DNA of 64,000 bases from Nonomuraea aurantiaca (lineage in GTDB: Bacteria > Actinomycetota > Actinomycetes > Streptosporangiales > Streptosporangiaceae), in assembly GCF_020215705.1 (NCBI RefSeq), contig NZ_JAIWNB010000023.1:124001-188000 (forward strand), in the 5' to 3' direction. This document shows, piece by piece, positions 25,104 through 33,764 of this stretch. The stretch's first letter is position 1. Each line of letters begins with the position of its first letter. A model generated the notes under the pieces. The model ran no database searches. It saw only the letters and a program-made list of their open reading frames with translations, and was not told the origin of the DNA. The translations under genes were made by a program, and so were the position numbers.

Positions 25104-25216
25104 TCTCGTCGGATCCGTACCACAAAGTGGGTCGGCGCCCCAGCCCGCGGCAAGCCCCCGGCGTTATCGGCAGTGGAACGGGCTGATAAGAATGCGGAAT
25201 GACCGGAGACACGACT

Positions 25217-25861
25217 GTGAGCGGCATTTCGATCGGGATTCTGGGCGGGACCGGAGATCAGGGGAAGGGGCTGGCGCGGCGGTTCGCGCTGGCCGGGCAC
25301 CCGGTGCTGATCGGGTCGCGGAGCGCGGGGCGGGCCCAAGAGGCCGCTGAGTCCATCGGCTCGGGCGCTCGGGGAGCCGAGAACGCGGTGGTCGCCACCG
25401 AGGCCGATCTGGTGATCGTGGCGGTGCCGTACGACGGGCACAAGGCGCTGCTGGAGTCGCTGCGTACCGAGCTGGCCGGGAAGATCGTGGTCGACTGCGT
25501 CAACCCGCTGGGCTTCGACAAGCAGGGCGCCTACGCGCTGCCCGTCGAGGAGGGGAGTGCCGCCCAGCAGGCCGCCGCTGTGCTGCCGGACAGCCGGGTG
25601 GTGGCGGCCTTCCATCATGTGTCGGCGGTGGTGCTGATGGATCCGGCCGTGGAGAAGGTCGATCTGGACGTGCTGGTGCTCGGTGACGACCGCGAGGCGA
25701 CCGACACGGTGCAGGCGCTCGCGTCGGTCATCCCGGGTGTGCGCGGCATCTACGGCGGACGGCTCCGCAACGCGTTCCAGGTCGAGGCCCTGACGGCGAA
25801 CCTGATCTCCATCAACCGCCGCTACAAGGCCCACGCCGGAGTCCGCGTCACCGACGTGTGA
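25217..25861 (+). CDS. npdG: NADPH-dependent F420 reductase (NpdG type)
   Basis: Transfers hydride between NADPH and coenzyme F420. The product (214 residues) has ISIGILGGTGDQGKGLARRF (GGTGxxGxG signature of true Fno/NpdG proteins), IGSRSAGRAQEAAE, VAVPYDGHKALL, VVDCVNPLGFDKQG and VVAAFHHVSAVVLMD. I use GTG 25217 with GGAGA 8 nt upstream; ATG 25199 in frame has no ribosome site. It resembles characterised Fno enzymes much more closely than the protein at 21431 does. Presence implies F420 metabolism in the host. Confidence 0.88.
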   Translation: MSGISIGILGGTGDQGKGLARRFALAGHPVLIGSRSAGRAQEAAESIGSGARGAENAVVATEADLVIVAVPYDGHKALLESLRTELAGKIVVDCVNPLGFDKQGAYALPVEEGSAAQQAAAVLPDSRVVAAFHHVSAVVLMDPAVEKVDLDVLVLGDDREATDTVQALASVIPGVRGIYGGRLRNAFQVEALTANLISINRRYKAHAGVRVTDV

Positions 25862-25868
25862 CGACCAT

Positions 25869-26477
25869 CTAAGGGAGCCAGCCCGCGTCCTCGGCGATGC
25901 GGATGGCGTCGATCTTGTTGCGGGCGCCCGTCTTCGTGATCGCGCCCGTGAGGTGATTGCGCACCGTCCCCGCCGACAGGTGGAGGCGGGTGGCGATCTC
26001 CTCCGCCGACGCGCCACGGGAGGCCTCGCGCAGCACGGTGGTCTCCCGTGGGGTGAGGGGGCTCTCGCCGTACTCCATCGCCGAGGCCACCAGCTCGGCG
26101 TCGAGTACCCGGAGCCCGGCGGCGGTGCGCCTGATGGCGTCGGCCAGGCGGTGGCCGGGGGCGTCCTTGACCAGGAACGCCTCGATGCCCGCCCCGAGCG
26201 CGCGGCGCACCTGGCCGGGCTGGCCCATCGCGGTGAGCACCAGGATGCGGCACGACGGGAGCCGTTCGCGGAGCTCGGCGGCGGCGGTGATGCCGTCGAT
26301 CACCGGCAGGTCGATGTCCACGATCGCCACGTCGGGCCGGCTCTTCAGGGCGGCGGGTACGATCTCGTCGCCCCGGGTCACCTCCGCGGCCACCTCGATG
26401 TCCGGCTCCAGACGGAGCAGGGCCGTGAGGGCGGCTCTGATCATGTGCATGTCCTCGGCCAGCAGAACCCGGATCAC
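25869..26477 (-). CDS. NarL/LuxR-type response regulator
   Basis: A 202-residue response regulator: receiver domain residues 1-118 (AEDMH acidic pair partly reduced to ED, phosphoacceptor in VAIVDIDLPVIDG, Thr in LTAMG, Lys in LVKDAPG). A C-terminal LuxR HTH follows (LTPRETTVLREASRGASAEEIATRL ... TVRNHLTGAITKTGARNKIDA). GTG 26477 overlaps the kinase stop (GTGA) and has GGAGG upstream. Last gene of the ABC-exporter/two-component operon (DesR-like family). Confidence 0.94.
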   Translation of the reverse strand: MIRVLLAEDMHMIRAALTALLRLEPDIEVAAEVTRGDEIVPAALKSRPDVAIVDIDLPVIDGITAAAELRERLPSCRILVLTAMGQPGQVRRALGAGIEAFLVKDAPGHRLADAIRRTAAGLRVLDAELVASAMEYGESPLTPRETTVLREASRGASAEEIATRLHLSAGTVRNHLTGAITKTGARNKIDAIRIAEDAGWLP

Positions 26478-27559
26478 GCGGGCACCTCCATGGTCAGGCG
26501 GAATCCGCCGGTGCCCGTCGCGACCGCGCCGGCCGTCCCGCCCGCTTGGGCGGCCCGCTCCGCCAGTCCCGTCAACCCCCCGCCGGACTCGTGACCATCG
26601 TGATCGGCGCCGTCGTTGACCACCTCGAGCCGCAGCCGGTCCTCCGTCAGGGACGTGCTGATCGTGCAGGTGGTGGCGCGGCTGTGGCGCAGGACGTTGG
26701 TGACCGCCTCCCGCACGCCCCACGCCAGTGCCGCCTCCGACGGCTCCGGCAGCGCGGCGTCCACCAGATGCACCTGGCAACCGACCCCTGACGACTCCAG
26801 CAACGCCACCGCCCGATCCACCTCGCTCACCAGCGACAGCTCCCGGTATCCCCGCGCCACCCGCCGTACATCCTGCGCCGCCTCCCTGGCCACCTGCACC
26901 AGCTCGTCCACCTCGCCGCGCGCCGCGGTGGGGTCGCGGTCCATCAGGCGGGCGGCCAGGTCGCCCTTGAGGGCGATCGCTGTCAGGCTGCGGCCGAGCC
27001 CGTCGTGCAGGTCGCGGGAGATGCGCAGCCGTTCCTTGAGTACGGCGGCCTCGGCGAGCTCCGCCCTGGCGTGTGAGAGGTCCACGGTCACGCGGACGAA
27101 CCGGACCATGGCGTAGATCATCGCGCCGGTGGTGGATACGGAGAGACCGTAGAAGAGGGCTAGAACCGGGTTGGTGGACCAGGCGAAGATCGAGCCGCCG
27201 TCCCACAGCGTCATCACGCCGACCAGCGGACCGCTCCAGCGCAGCGGCAGGAAGACCAGCAGGGTCCCGGCCAGCATCGGCGCCGACAACACCGACCAGC
27301 CGTAGGGCAGCAGGTATTCGGGTACATACGTGGCCAGCGCCTGCAGAACCACCGTGAGCGGGAAGAGCGGCGGCCGCTCGCCGCGCAGCCCGGCCCGCAT
27401 GTTCAGGTAATGCGTCACGACGAGACCGATCACTGCCACGCTCGCCACCAACCCGTTGAACGGGCCGCTGGTGAAGTAGATGAGCCCGATGAGTGAGTAC
27501 GCGACGGAGACGGTCGTGATCAGGACGCGGGCGAGCCGCTGCGCGGAGGAGGAGTTCAT
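26474..27559 (-). CDS. NarL-family sensor histidine kinase
   Basis: A 361-residue membrane kinase, DesK/LiaS-like. About five to six TM helices occupy residues 8-165 with essentially no extracytoplasmic domain, so it senses within or at the membrane. HisKA_3 carries the phosphoacceptor in RISRDLHDGLGRSLTAIALK. The HATPase part shows REAVTNVLRHSRAT (N-box), EVVNDGADHDG (degenerate G1) and GGGLTGLAERA (G2). ATG 27559 lies 11 bp after the permease stop. Likely senses membrane stress or a drug handled by the co-encoded transporter. Confidence 0.93.
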   Translation of the reverse strand: MNSSSAQRLARVLITTVSVAYSLIGLIYFTSGPFNGLVASVAVIGLVVTHYLNMRAGLRGERPPLFPLTVVLQALATYVPEYLLPYGWSVLSAPMLAGTLLVFLPLRWSGPLVGVMTLWDGGSIFAWSTNPVLALFYGLSVSTTGAMIYAMVRFVRVTVDLSHARAELAEAAVLKERLRISRDLHDGLGRSLTAIALKGDLAARLMDRDPTAARGEVDELVQVAREAAQDVRRVARGYRELSLVSEVDRAVALLESSGVGCQVHLVDAALPEPSEAALAWGVREAVTNVLRHSRATTCTISTSLTEDRLRLEVVNDGADHDGHESGGGLTGLAERAAQAGGTAGAVATGTGGFRLTMEVPA

Positions 27560-27570
27560 GTCCGGACTTA

Positions 27571-28296
27571 TTATGACCGCCGGGGCTCCCACCGGAACCA
27601 GAGCCGGATCGCGACGACGCCGACGACCGCCCACACGGCCAGGTTCAGCGCGGGCAGCGCCACCTCGCCGGTCCTGAGGGCGTGCACGACGGCGGAGGTG
27701 GGCAGCAGGTCGAGTACGGATCCCACCCAGGCGGGCAGGGCCTCGCGGATCGGGCCCATCGCGCCGGCGGCGATCGCGGACACCACGAAGACGGGCATCG
27801 TGGTGGCGGCGGCCAGTTCGGTGCGCGGAATCACGGCGGTGTAGGCGACGCCGAGCGTGGCCAGGACGACCGAGCCGGCGACGACCGCCCCGGCGTACAC
27901 CAGCGGGTTCGCGGGGAACGGCACGTCGGCGAGCAGGTTTACGGCCACGGCGCACAGCACGATCAGGATCACGGTCTGTGTGGCGGTGCTGGCGATCTGG
28001 CCGGAGAGGATCTGCCCGTCGGTCAGCCCGGTGGCGCGCAGCCGCTTGAGCACCAGCTGGTCGCGGCGCGTGGTCAGCGCCACGGCGACGTTCATGAACG
28101 CGGTGAGCGACAGCAGGATCGAGGCCATGCCCTGGGAGAGCTGGGTGGCGGCGGCCACCCCGTCGGCCGTCACGTGCCGCGCGAGCACCGGCAGGCCGAC
28201 GCTCAGCCCCACGGGCGTGACCACCGAGGCGAGCAGCATGGCCCGGTCCTGCCAGAACAACCTGGTGCCGAGCCGGTAGGTCGCGGTGTAGCTCAT
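27571..28296 (-). CDS. ABC-2 type transporter permease
   Basis: A 241-residue ABC-2 permease with six TM helices. It has the typical order of an N-terminal RLGTRLFWQDRAML, a conserved RRDQLVLKRLRATGLTDGQIL coupling segment after TM2, and PTSAVVHALR near the end. Its start overlaps the ATPase stop (ATGA). With the ATPase upstream it forms a drug/lipid exporter of the DrrAB type. Confidence 0.93.
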   Translation of the reverse strand: MSYTATYRLGTRLFWQDRAMLLASVVTPVGLSVGLPVLARHVTADGVAAATQLSQGMASILLSLTAFMNVAVALTTRRDQLVLKRLRATGLTDGQILSGQIASTATQTVILIVLCAVAVNLLADVPFPANPLVYAGAVVAGSVVLATLGVAYTAVIPRTELAAATTMPVFVVSAIAAGAMGPIREALPAWVGSVLDLLPTSAVVHALRTGEVALPALNLAVWAVVGVVAIRLWFRWEPRRS

Positions 28297-29180
28297 CGGG
28301 CGCTCCTGGACAGGTCGAGGAAGAGGTCTTCGAGGGTGGCGGTGCGGACCTCCAGGCCCGCAAGGCGCAGGCCGCGTTCGGCCGCCCAGCTCAGCAGCGT
28401 CTGCGCGGCCAGGTCGGGGTCGGCCGCCCGGCACACGGCCGTCTCGCCCTCCAGCGTCACCGGGAGCGGCAGGTCGTCCGGTGCCGTCCCCGGCGGCAGC
28501 CGGAACGCCACCCGCCCGCTCCGCGCGGCGAGCGTCTCCGCAATTCCGCCGGACGCGACGATCTCGCCCCTGTCCATGATGGCCATCGAGGCGGCCAGCC
28601 GCTGCGCCTCGTCGAGATAGTGGGTGGTCAGCAGGACCGTGGTGCCCTGCCGGGCCAGGTCGCGGATGACGTCCCAGGTGTTGCGGCGCGCCTCGGGATC
28701 CATCCCGGTGGTCGGCTCGTCCAGGAACAGGACGTCGGGACGGCCCAGCAGCGCCAGCGCCAGGTCGAGCCGTCGCCTCTCGCCGCCGGAGAGCTGGCGC
28801 ACCCGGGTGCCCGCCTTGGGCACCAGGCCGGCCAGCTCCAGCGCCTCGTCGCGGGGCCTCGGCGCGGCGGTGAAGTCACGCCAGATGTCGACGGTCTGCG
28901 CGACGGTCAGATCCGGGAAGAACCCGGCCTCCTGCAGCATGATGCCGGTGCGCCGCCTGACGGCCGCCCGGTCCCGCGCGGGGTCGAGGCCGAGCACCCG
29001 GCAGGTGCCCCCGTCCGGTTGCTGGAACCCGGCCAGCAGCTCGATCGCCGTGGTCTTGCCCGCGCCGTTCCGGCCCAGGAGGGCGAAGATCTCCCCCTCG
29101 GCCACCTCGAACGAGATGCCGTTGACTGCCGCGAAGTCCCCGTAGCGCTTCCTGACCTCTTCCACATGAATCGCTGTCAT
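28293..29180 (-). CDS. ABC transporter ATP-binding protein
   Basis: A 295-residue ATPase with Walker A GRNGAGKTT, Q-loop (MLQEAGFF), signature LSGGERRR, Walker B VLFLDEPTTG and H-loop TTHYLDEA. The C-terminal extension of about 75 residues ends LEDLFLDLSR, typical of DrrA/CcmA-type multidrug exporters. First gene of a four-gene operon (ATPase, permease, kinase, regulator), all joined by overlaps or an 11-bp gap. Confidence 0.95.
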   Translation of the reverse strand: MTAIHVEEVRKRYGDFAAVNGISFEVAEGEIFALLGRNGAGKTTAIELLAGFQQPDGGTCRVLGLDPARDRAAVRRRTGIMLQEAGFFPDLTVAQTVDIWRDFTAAPRPRDEALELAGLVPKAGTRVRQLSGGERRRLDLALALLGRPDVLFLDEPTTGMDPEARRNTWDVIRDLARQGTTVLLTTHYLDEAQRLAASMAIMDRGEIVASGGIAETLAARSGRVAFRLPPGTAPDDLPLPVTLEGETAVCRAADPDLAAQTLLSWAAERGLRLAGLEVRTATLEDLFLDLSRSAR

Positions 29181-29225
29181 ATGTACGACTATTTCGGGAG
29201 GTGCGGGTCGGCGCCCGTGAAGAAT

Positions 29226-29912
29226 TCACGACTTCCGCGAGAGCTTCAGCAGCGCGTCGGTCACCCCCTCGGGATCGACGACCTGCTGCAGGTGCTCGCC
29301 GGGCGTCCGCAGCACGGGCCAGCCCCGCCCATGCGCCTCCTCGGCCACCTTGTCGTAGGGCGGGCCGTACCAGAGACAGGCGCACCTGACCGCGTCCCAC
29401 CCGGCGGGGACGGGAATGGGCTCGGTGTAGTAGCCGAGCGGCAGGCGCGGCTGCTCCTCGACCACCGTGGCGCGCGCCGGCGGGTCGGGCAGCATGGCGG
29501 CCACGTCGTCGTCGCTCCACCAGTCGGTCCAGCGCGGCAGCACGCCGTCGTCGTCGGCCAGATCCCGCAGGAACGGCAGGAACGCCTCCTGCGCCGCCCG
29601 CACCAGCCCGTCACGGGGCGGGATGTGCGCGTCGGCGAACACGCACGACACCACCCGATCGCCCAGCCCTTCCTTGATCACCGGCAGGAAGAGCCCCGCG
29701 TTGCTGTGCGGGACCAGCACGATCGGCGTCTCGGGCGCGGCCGCGCGCACCGCCTCCACCACCTTCGGCCAGTACGGCGAGCCGCGCCGCGCCACGCCGG
29801 TCAGGTCGGGCACCACGGCGGCATAACCCCTGCGCCCCAGGGCCTCGGCCACCGGCGTCCACGTCGAAGGCCCCACTGACGGGCTGTGCACGAGCACGAA
29901 CGTCACGTTCAT
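29226..29912 (-). CDS. alpha/beta hydrolase
   Basis: A 228-residue alpha/beta hydrolase-fold protein: FVLVHSPSVGPSTW (oxyanion region), VPDLTG and the nucleophile elbow replaced by LVPHSNAGLFLP (H-S-N-A-G, Ser retained). The C-terminal catalytic His is probably in LRTPGEHLQQVVD. Related small hydrolases in actinomycetes are of unknown substrate. ATG 29912 (MNVTFVLVH) is chosen as the fold begins right there. Confidence 0.82.
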   Translation of the reverse strand: MNVTFVLVHSPSVGPSTWTPVAEALGRRGYAAVVPDLTGVARRGSPYWPKVVEAVRAAAPETPIVLVPHSNAGLFLPVIKEGLGDRVVSCVFADAHIPPRDGLVRAAQEAFLPFLRDLADDDGVLPRWTDWWSDDDVAAMLPDPPARATVVEEQPRLPLGYYTEPIPVPAGWDAVRCACLWYGPPYDKVAEEAHGRGWPVLRTPGEHLQQVVDPEGVTDALLKLSRKS

Positions 29913-29969
29913 GCTTCTACTTTCGCGCAGGCGACGACCCTGACACACCGCTGTCAGCTATCGGCGGAC

Positions 29970-31403
29970 TCAGACGATCAGCGTGTGGCGGGCGGCGGGC
30001 TCGTGGGCGCCGTCGTAGGAGCGCCAGGCCCGCGCCAGCCCGGCGACCGCCTGCGACAGCTCCTCCTCCGGGAACAGGAAGTGCAGCCGCGTGTACTCGG
30101 CGTGCCCGCCGAGCGGGTCGAACGAGCGTCCCGGCGGCACCGCCACGCCGTGCCTGAGCGCCACCTGCGCGAAGGAGTCGGCATCGCCGCGCGGCAGCCG
30201 TACCCAGATCGTCTGGCCGCCGCGCGCGGGCTCGAACTCCCACGCGGGCAGGTGTTCGCGCAGCTCGGCGCAGAGGTGGTCGTGGCGCGCCCGCAGCGTC
30301 CGTACGCGCGCCCGCCTGATCTCCGCCAGCCGTCCCACCAGCGTGGCGGCGGCGAGCTGGCCGAGGAACTCGCCCCCCAGATCGTGTACGGCCCGCAGCC
30401 GGGCCAGCCGCGAGACCAGCGGCGCGGACGCCCGGATCCAGCCCACCCGCAGCCCGCCCCAGACCAGCTTGCTCAGCGAGGCGATCGTGATCACCTGCTC
30501 GCCGGATCCGTACGCGGCCAGCGGCGGCGGGGTCTCGCCGGAGAAGCAGAGCTCCGCGCATACCTCGTCGTCGATCACCGGTACGTCGTACTCGGCGGCG
30601 AGGGCGGCCAGGCGCCTCCGGTCAGGCGATTCCATGATCGAACCGGACGGGTTGCTGGCGGTCGGCACGGCGTACACCAGGGCGGGCCGTTCGCGCATCG
30701 CCTCGGCGGGGACCGGGGCCAGCGTCACCGGGCGGACGGCCGCGGCGGCGTGCCTGAACACCTCCAGCGCGCCCGGGTACGTCGGCGACCCGGTCAGCAC
30801 GGTGTCTCCCGGCGAGACCAGCAGGCCCGCGAGCAGCGTCAGCGCCTGCTGGGCGCCGTTGGTCACCAGGATCTCCCCGGCGGTGGTGGGCACACCGCGT
30901 TCGCGGTAGTAGGCGGCGACGGCCTCGCGCAGGACGAGGGCTCCGGCCGGTTGGTAGCCCAGGTCGCGCAGGCCGACGAGGCGGGTGGCCGCCTCCTGGT
31001 ACGCCTCGATCAGCTCGGATGGCGGGATGTCGGGGGCGGCGCAGGTCAGCAGCTGGACACCGTCGGGGGGATTGAGGATGTGCATGAGCAGCGGGTTCGC
31101 GACGACGCTGTCCGTGGAACGGGTAGAAGGCAGGTCGCAGTGTGCGACGCGGGTGCCGCTGCCCTGGCGGCGCGTCACCCGGCCCTCCTGCTGGAGCAGG
31201 TCGTAGGCGGCGACCACGGTGCCCCGGCCGACCGCCAGCCGCTTGGCCAGCACCCGGTCGGGCGGCAACTGATCGCCGGGTGGCAGCACGCCGTCGTCGA
31301 TGAGCGCCCGCAGGCGGCCGGTGAGCAGCAGGTAGAGGGGCCCGCGCCCGGACGCCCAGCGGCCCAGCAGGTCGACGAGATCATCGAGATTGGCCCCATT
31401 CAT
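29970..31403 (-). CDS. MocR-type GntR regulator with aminotransferase domain
   Basis: A 477-residue PLP-dependent regulator. The N-terminal GntR winged helix covers about residues 20-90 (YLLLTGRLRALIDDGVLPPG then LAKRLAVGRGTVVAAYDLLQQEG). A fold-type I aminotransferase domain follows, with the PLP-lysine in SLSKLVWGGLRVGW and VPTASNPSG, VIDDEVCAEL. GGAG precedes ATG 31403. The 60-bp gap separates it from a divergent PLP lyase gene, the typical MocR arrangement, so it likely senses an amino acid or PLP derivative and controls that gene. Confidence 0.93.
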   Translation of the reverse strand: MNGANLDDLVDLLGRWASGRGPLYLLLTGRLRALIDDGVLPPGDQLPPDRVLAKRLAVGRGTVVAAYDLLQQEGRVTRRQGSGTRVAHCDLPSTRSTDSVVANPLLMHILNPPDGVQLLTCAAPDIPPSELIEAYQEAATRLVGLRDLGYQPAGALVLREAVAAYYRERGVPTTAGEILVTNGAQQALTLLAGLLVSPGDTVLTGSPTYPGALEVFRHAAAAVRPVTLAPVPAEAMRERPALVYAVPTASNPSGSIMESPDRRRLAALAAEYDVPVIDDEVCAELCFSGETPPPLAAYGSGEQVITIASLSKLVWGGLRVGWIRASAPLVSRLARLRAVHDLGGEFLGQLAAATLVGRLAEIRRARVRTLRARHDHLCAELREHLPAWEFEPARGGQTIWVRLPRGDADSFAQVALRHGVAVPPGRSFDPLGGHAEYTRLHFLFPEEELSQAVAGLARAWRSYDGAHEPAARHTLIV

Positions 31404-31463
31404 GGACCAATTCTCCACCATTGGATCTGACAATGAGCCAGATTCCAGTACATCCTGAGTGAC
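31404..31463. promoter_or_regulatory. MocR/lyase divergent promoter with imperfect repeats
   Basis: The 60-bp gap contains GACCAAT (31404-31410) and ACCATTGG (31417-31424) plus an imperfect inverted pair, TGGATCTG (31422-31429) and CAGATTCCA (31439-31447). MocR regulators usually bind paired direct and inverted sites in such gaps. The repeats are imperfect, so exact sites are uncertain. Confidence 0.4.
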
Positions 31464-32636
31464 ATGAGCGAACTGCACCCCGAGACCCGAGCCGTGCATC
31501 TGCCCCAGCCATCCGTCGAGGGCAGCCGTCCGATCACGATGCCCATCTACCAGACGTCCGGCTTCGTCTTCGACGACCCGGCGGTGATGGCCGACGCGAT
31601 GGGCCGCCCCGACGGCCCGTTCGTGTACGGGCGCTACAGCAACCCCACCGTTCGAGCGCTGGAGCTGGCCGTCTCCGGTCTGGAGGGCGGAGTCGCCGCC
31701 CTGGCCACCGGCTCCGGCATGGGAGCGATCAACACCGTACTGCTGGGCCTGCTCAAGCCGGGCGACCACCTGATCGCCCAGAAGGCCCTGTACGGCGGGA
31801 CGGCCGGGATGATCAACGACCTGGTCGCCAGGTTCGGCATCGAGGTCACCTACGTGCCCGAGGACGACCCCGCCGCCCTGCGCGCCGCCGTGCGCCCCGA
31901 GACCAGGCTCGTCTACCTGGAGACCATCGCCAACCCGATCGCCCAGGTCGCCGACCTGCCCGGAATGTGCGTTGTCGCCCGGGAGCTCGGCATCGTGTCC
32001 GTCGTGGACAACACCTTCGCCACGCCCATGCTGTGCCGTCCTCTCGAACTGGGCGCCGACGTCGTCGTCCACTCCACGACCAAGTACCTGTCCGGGCACA
32101 CGGACGTGGTGGGCGGCATCGCGGTGTTCGCCGCCGAGGAGCTGTACGAGAAGGCGTGGCGCTTCGCGACCAAGCTGGGCGCCTCGGCGGACCCGTTCGC
32201 CGCGTGGCTGACGCTGCGCGGGATCCAGACGCTGGCGTTGCGCATGGAACGCCACTGCGCCAACACCCGCCTGCTCGCCACCCGGCTCGCCGAGCATCCG
32301 GCGGTCGCCGCCGTGCACTGGCCGGGTCTGCCGTCGCACCCGTCGTACGAGCTGGCGGCCAAGCTCCTGCCCGACTTCGGCGGCGTGTTCGCCTTCGACC
32401 TCGTCGGCGGCCGGGCCGCGGGGGAGAAGTTCATGGCCTCGATCAAGCTGGCCCTGCTGGCTCCCTCGCTGGGCGGCGTCGAGACGCTCGTCATGCACCC
32501 GGCGACCACGTCGCACCTCGGGCTCAGCGCCGAGGAGCTGGCCAGGCACGGGGTCAGCGAGGGCACGGTACGGATCGCCGTGGGCATCGAACATCCCGAG
32601 GATCTGTGGGCGGACATTTCCCAGGCGTTGACATAG
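31464..32636 (+). CDS. Cys/Met-metabolism PLP enzyme (gamma-lyase family)
   Basis: A 390-residue fold-type I PLP enzyme. YGRYSNPT is the phosphate-binding motif, VVDNTFATP the PLP Asp region, and the Schiff-base Lys207 is in HSTTKYLSGH. Family members are cystathionine gamma-lyase/synthase and methionine gamma-lyase. The active-site Cys of classical methionine gamma-lyases (LYGCT) is Gly here (LYGGTAG), arguing against a canonical methionine gamma-lyase. Divergent from the MocR regulator; followed 48 bp later by a Ser/Thr dehydratase, suggesting a unit for sulfur or hydroxy amino acid breakdown to 2-oxoacids. Confidence 0.9.
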   Translation: MSELHPETRAVHLPQPSVEGSRPITMPIYQTSGFVFDDPAVMADAMGRPDGPFVYGRYSNPTVRALELAVSGLEGGVAALATGSGMGAINTVLLGLLKPGDHLIAQKALYGGTAGMINDLVARFGIEVTYVPEDDPAALRAAVRPETRLVYLETIANPIAQVADLPGMCVVARELGIVSVVDNTFATPMLCRPLELGADVVVHSTTKYLSGHTDVVGGIAVFAAEELYEKAWRFATKLGASADPFAAWLTLRGIQTLALRMERHCANTRLLATRLAEHPAVAAVHWPGLPSHPSYELAAKLLPDFGGVFAFDLVGGRAAGEKFMASIKLALLAPSLGGVETLVMHPATTSHLGLSAEELARHGVSEGTVRIAVGIEHPEDLWADISQALT

Positions 32637-32684
32637 GGCTTAGGGAATTAGGAAAATGCCTAAATGCTTCGGAGGGAGATCTCG

Positions 32685-33608
32685 ATGACGGTGACGTACG
32701 AGGACGTGACGAGCGCGGCCGAGCGGATCGGCGGGCATGTGCTGCGTACACCGGTGCTCGAGATCTCTCCCGGGCTGTTCTTCAAGCTGGAGCAGCTGCA
32801 GCACTCGGGCTCGTTCAAGGTACGGGGGGCGTTCAACCGCATCCTGTCGGCCGGTGAGCTGCCGCCGAGCGGGGTGATCGCGGCCAGCGGCGGCAACCAC
32901 GGGCTCGCCGTCGCCTACGCCGCCAGGGCGCTGGGCGTCCGGGCGGAGATCTTCGTGCCGGAGGTGACCAGCCCGGTGAAGGTGGCGGGGCTGCGGCGGC
33001 TGGGCGCGGAGATCAACCAGATCGGGGCCATCTACTCGGAGGCCGCGGAGGCGGCGGCCAAGCGGGCGGCGGAGACCGGGGCGCTCACGGTGCACGCCTA
33101 CGACCAGCCGGAGGTCGTGGTGGGACAGGGAACCACGGGTCTGGAGCTGATGGCGCAGACGGGCGGGGTGGACACGGTGGTGGTGGCCGTGGGCGGCGGC
33201 GGGTTCGCCGCGGGCATCACGGTCGGTGCCGCTGCCCTTGGAGGGAGCGGGCCGCGGATCGTCGCCGTCGAGCCGGTGCTGTGCCCGACTCTGCACGAGG
33301 CGCTCCGGGCGGGCCATCCGGTTTCGGTGCAGGTCAGCGGTGTGGGAGCAGACGCGCTGGGCGCGAGCCGGCTCGGCGGCGTGGCCTTCGACGTCCTGTC
33401 CCGGGCGAACGTCCAGAGCGTGCTCGTGTCCGACGACGCGATCGTGGCCGCCCGCCACACCCTCTGGGAGGAGCACCGGCTGGCCACCGAACACGCGGGA
33501 GCGGCCGCGTACGCCGCGCTGCTGTCCGGGGCGTACGTGCCCGCCGACGGCGAGCGGGTCGCGGTCGTGGTGTGCGGCTCCAACACCGACCCCGCCACGC
33601 TCGCCTGA
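32685..33608 (+). CDS. serine/threonine dehydratase-like PLP enzyme
   Basis: A 307-residue fold-type II PLP enzyme that probably converts threonine or serine to the 2-oxoacid and ammonia. PLP-Lys45 lies in SGSFKVRGAFN, the substrate loop is AASGGNHGLA, the phosphate cradle VGGGGFAAG, and a late Ser is in VVCGSNTDP (PLP N1 contact). It lacks the C-terminal ACT regulatory domain, so it is of the catabolic, short type. ATG 32685 has GGAGG 9 nt upstream. Probably co-transcribed with the lyase upstream. Confidence 0.9.
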   Translation: MTVTYEDVTSAAERIGGHVLRTPVLEISPGLFFKLEQLQHSGSFKVRGAFNRILSAGELPPSGVIAASGGNHGLAVAYAARALGVRAEIFVPEVTSPVKVAGLRRLGAEINQIGAIYSEAAEAAAKRAAETGALTVHAYDQPEVVVGQGTTGLELMAQTGGVDTVVVAVGGGGFAAGITVGAAALGGSGPRIVAVEPVLCPTLHEALRAGHPVSVQVSGVGADALGASRLGGVAFDVLSRANVQSVLVSDDAIVAARHTLWEEHRLATEHAGAAAYAALLSGAYVPADGERVAVVVCGSNTDPATLA

Positions 33609-33618
33609 CGCCGCCGTT

Positions 33619-33646
33619 CCAGGCGCCCGGCGGGCCGGGCACCTGG
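33619..33646 (+). terminator. hairpin after dehydratase gene
   Basis: CCAGGCGCCCGG (33619-33630) pairs with CCGGGCACCTGG (33635-33646): 12 bp with one C/A mismatch and a 4-nt loop. It starts 10 bp after the stop codon and immediately precedes the tandem repeat. Confidence 0.7.
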
Positions 33647-33764
33647 AGGGGGAGCGGTCAGTGAGGGGGAGCGGTCAGTGAGGGGGAGCGGTCAGTGAGG
33701 GGGAGCGGTCAGTGAGGGGGAGCGGTCAGTGAGGGGGAGCGGTCAGTGAGGGGGAGAGGTCAGT
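33646..33764. repeat. 17-bp tandem repeat, seven copies
   Basis: Seven head-to-tail copies of GAGGGGGAGCGGTCAGT occupy exactly 119 bp. Six are identical and the last (33748-33764) differs by one base (GCG to GAG) and includes the stop codon of the convergent subtilase. On the plus strand this places seven G5 runs 17 bp apart. No spacer structure as in CRISPR. Confidence 0.95.

Noticed and set aside
31404..32594. Extension of the MocR protein to 874 residues
   Set aside because: The extra part is antisense to the divergent PLP lyase and has no conserved pattern; the HTH starts at ATG 31403.
33646..33764. CRISPR-like array
   Set aside because: The repeats are contiguous without spacers and only 17 bp long.
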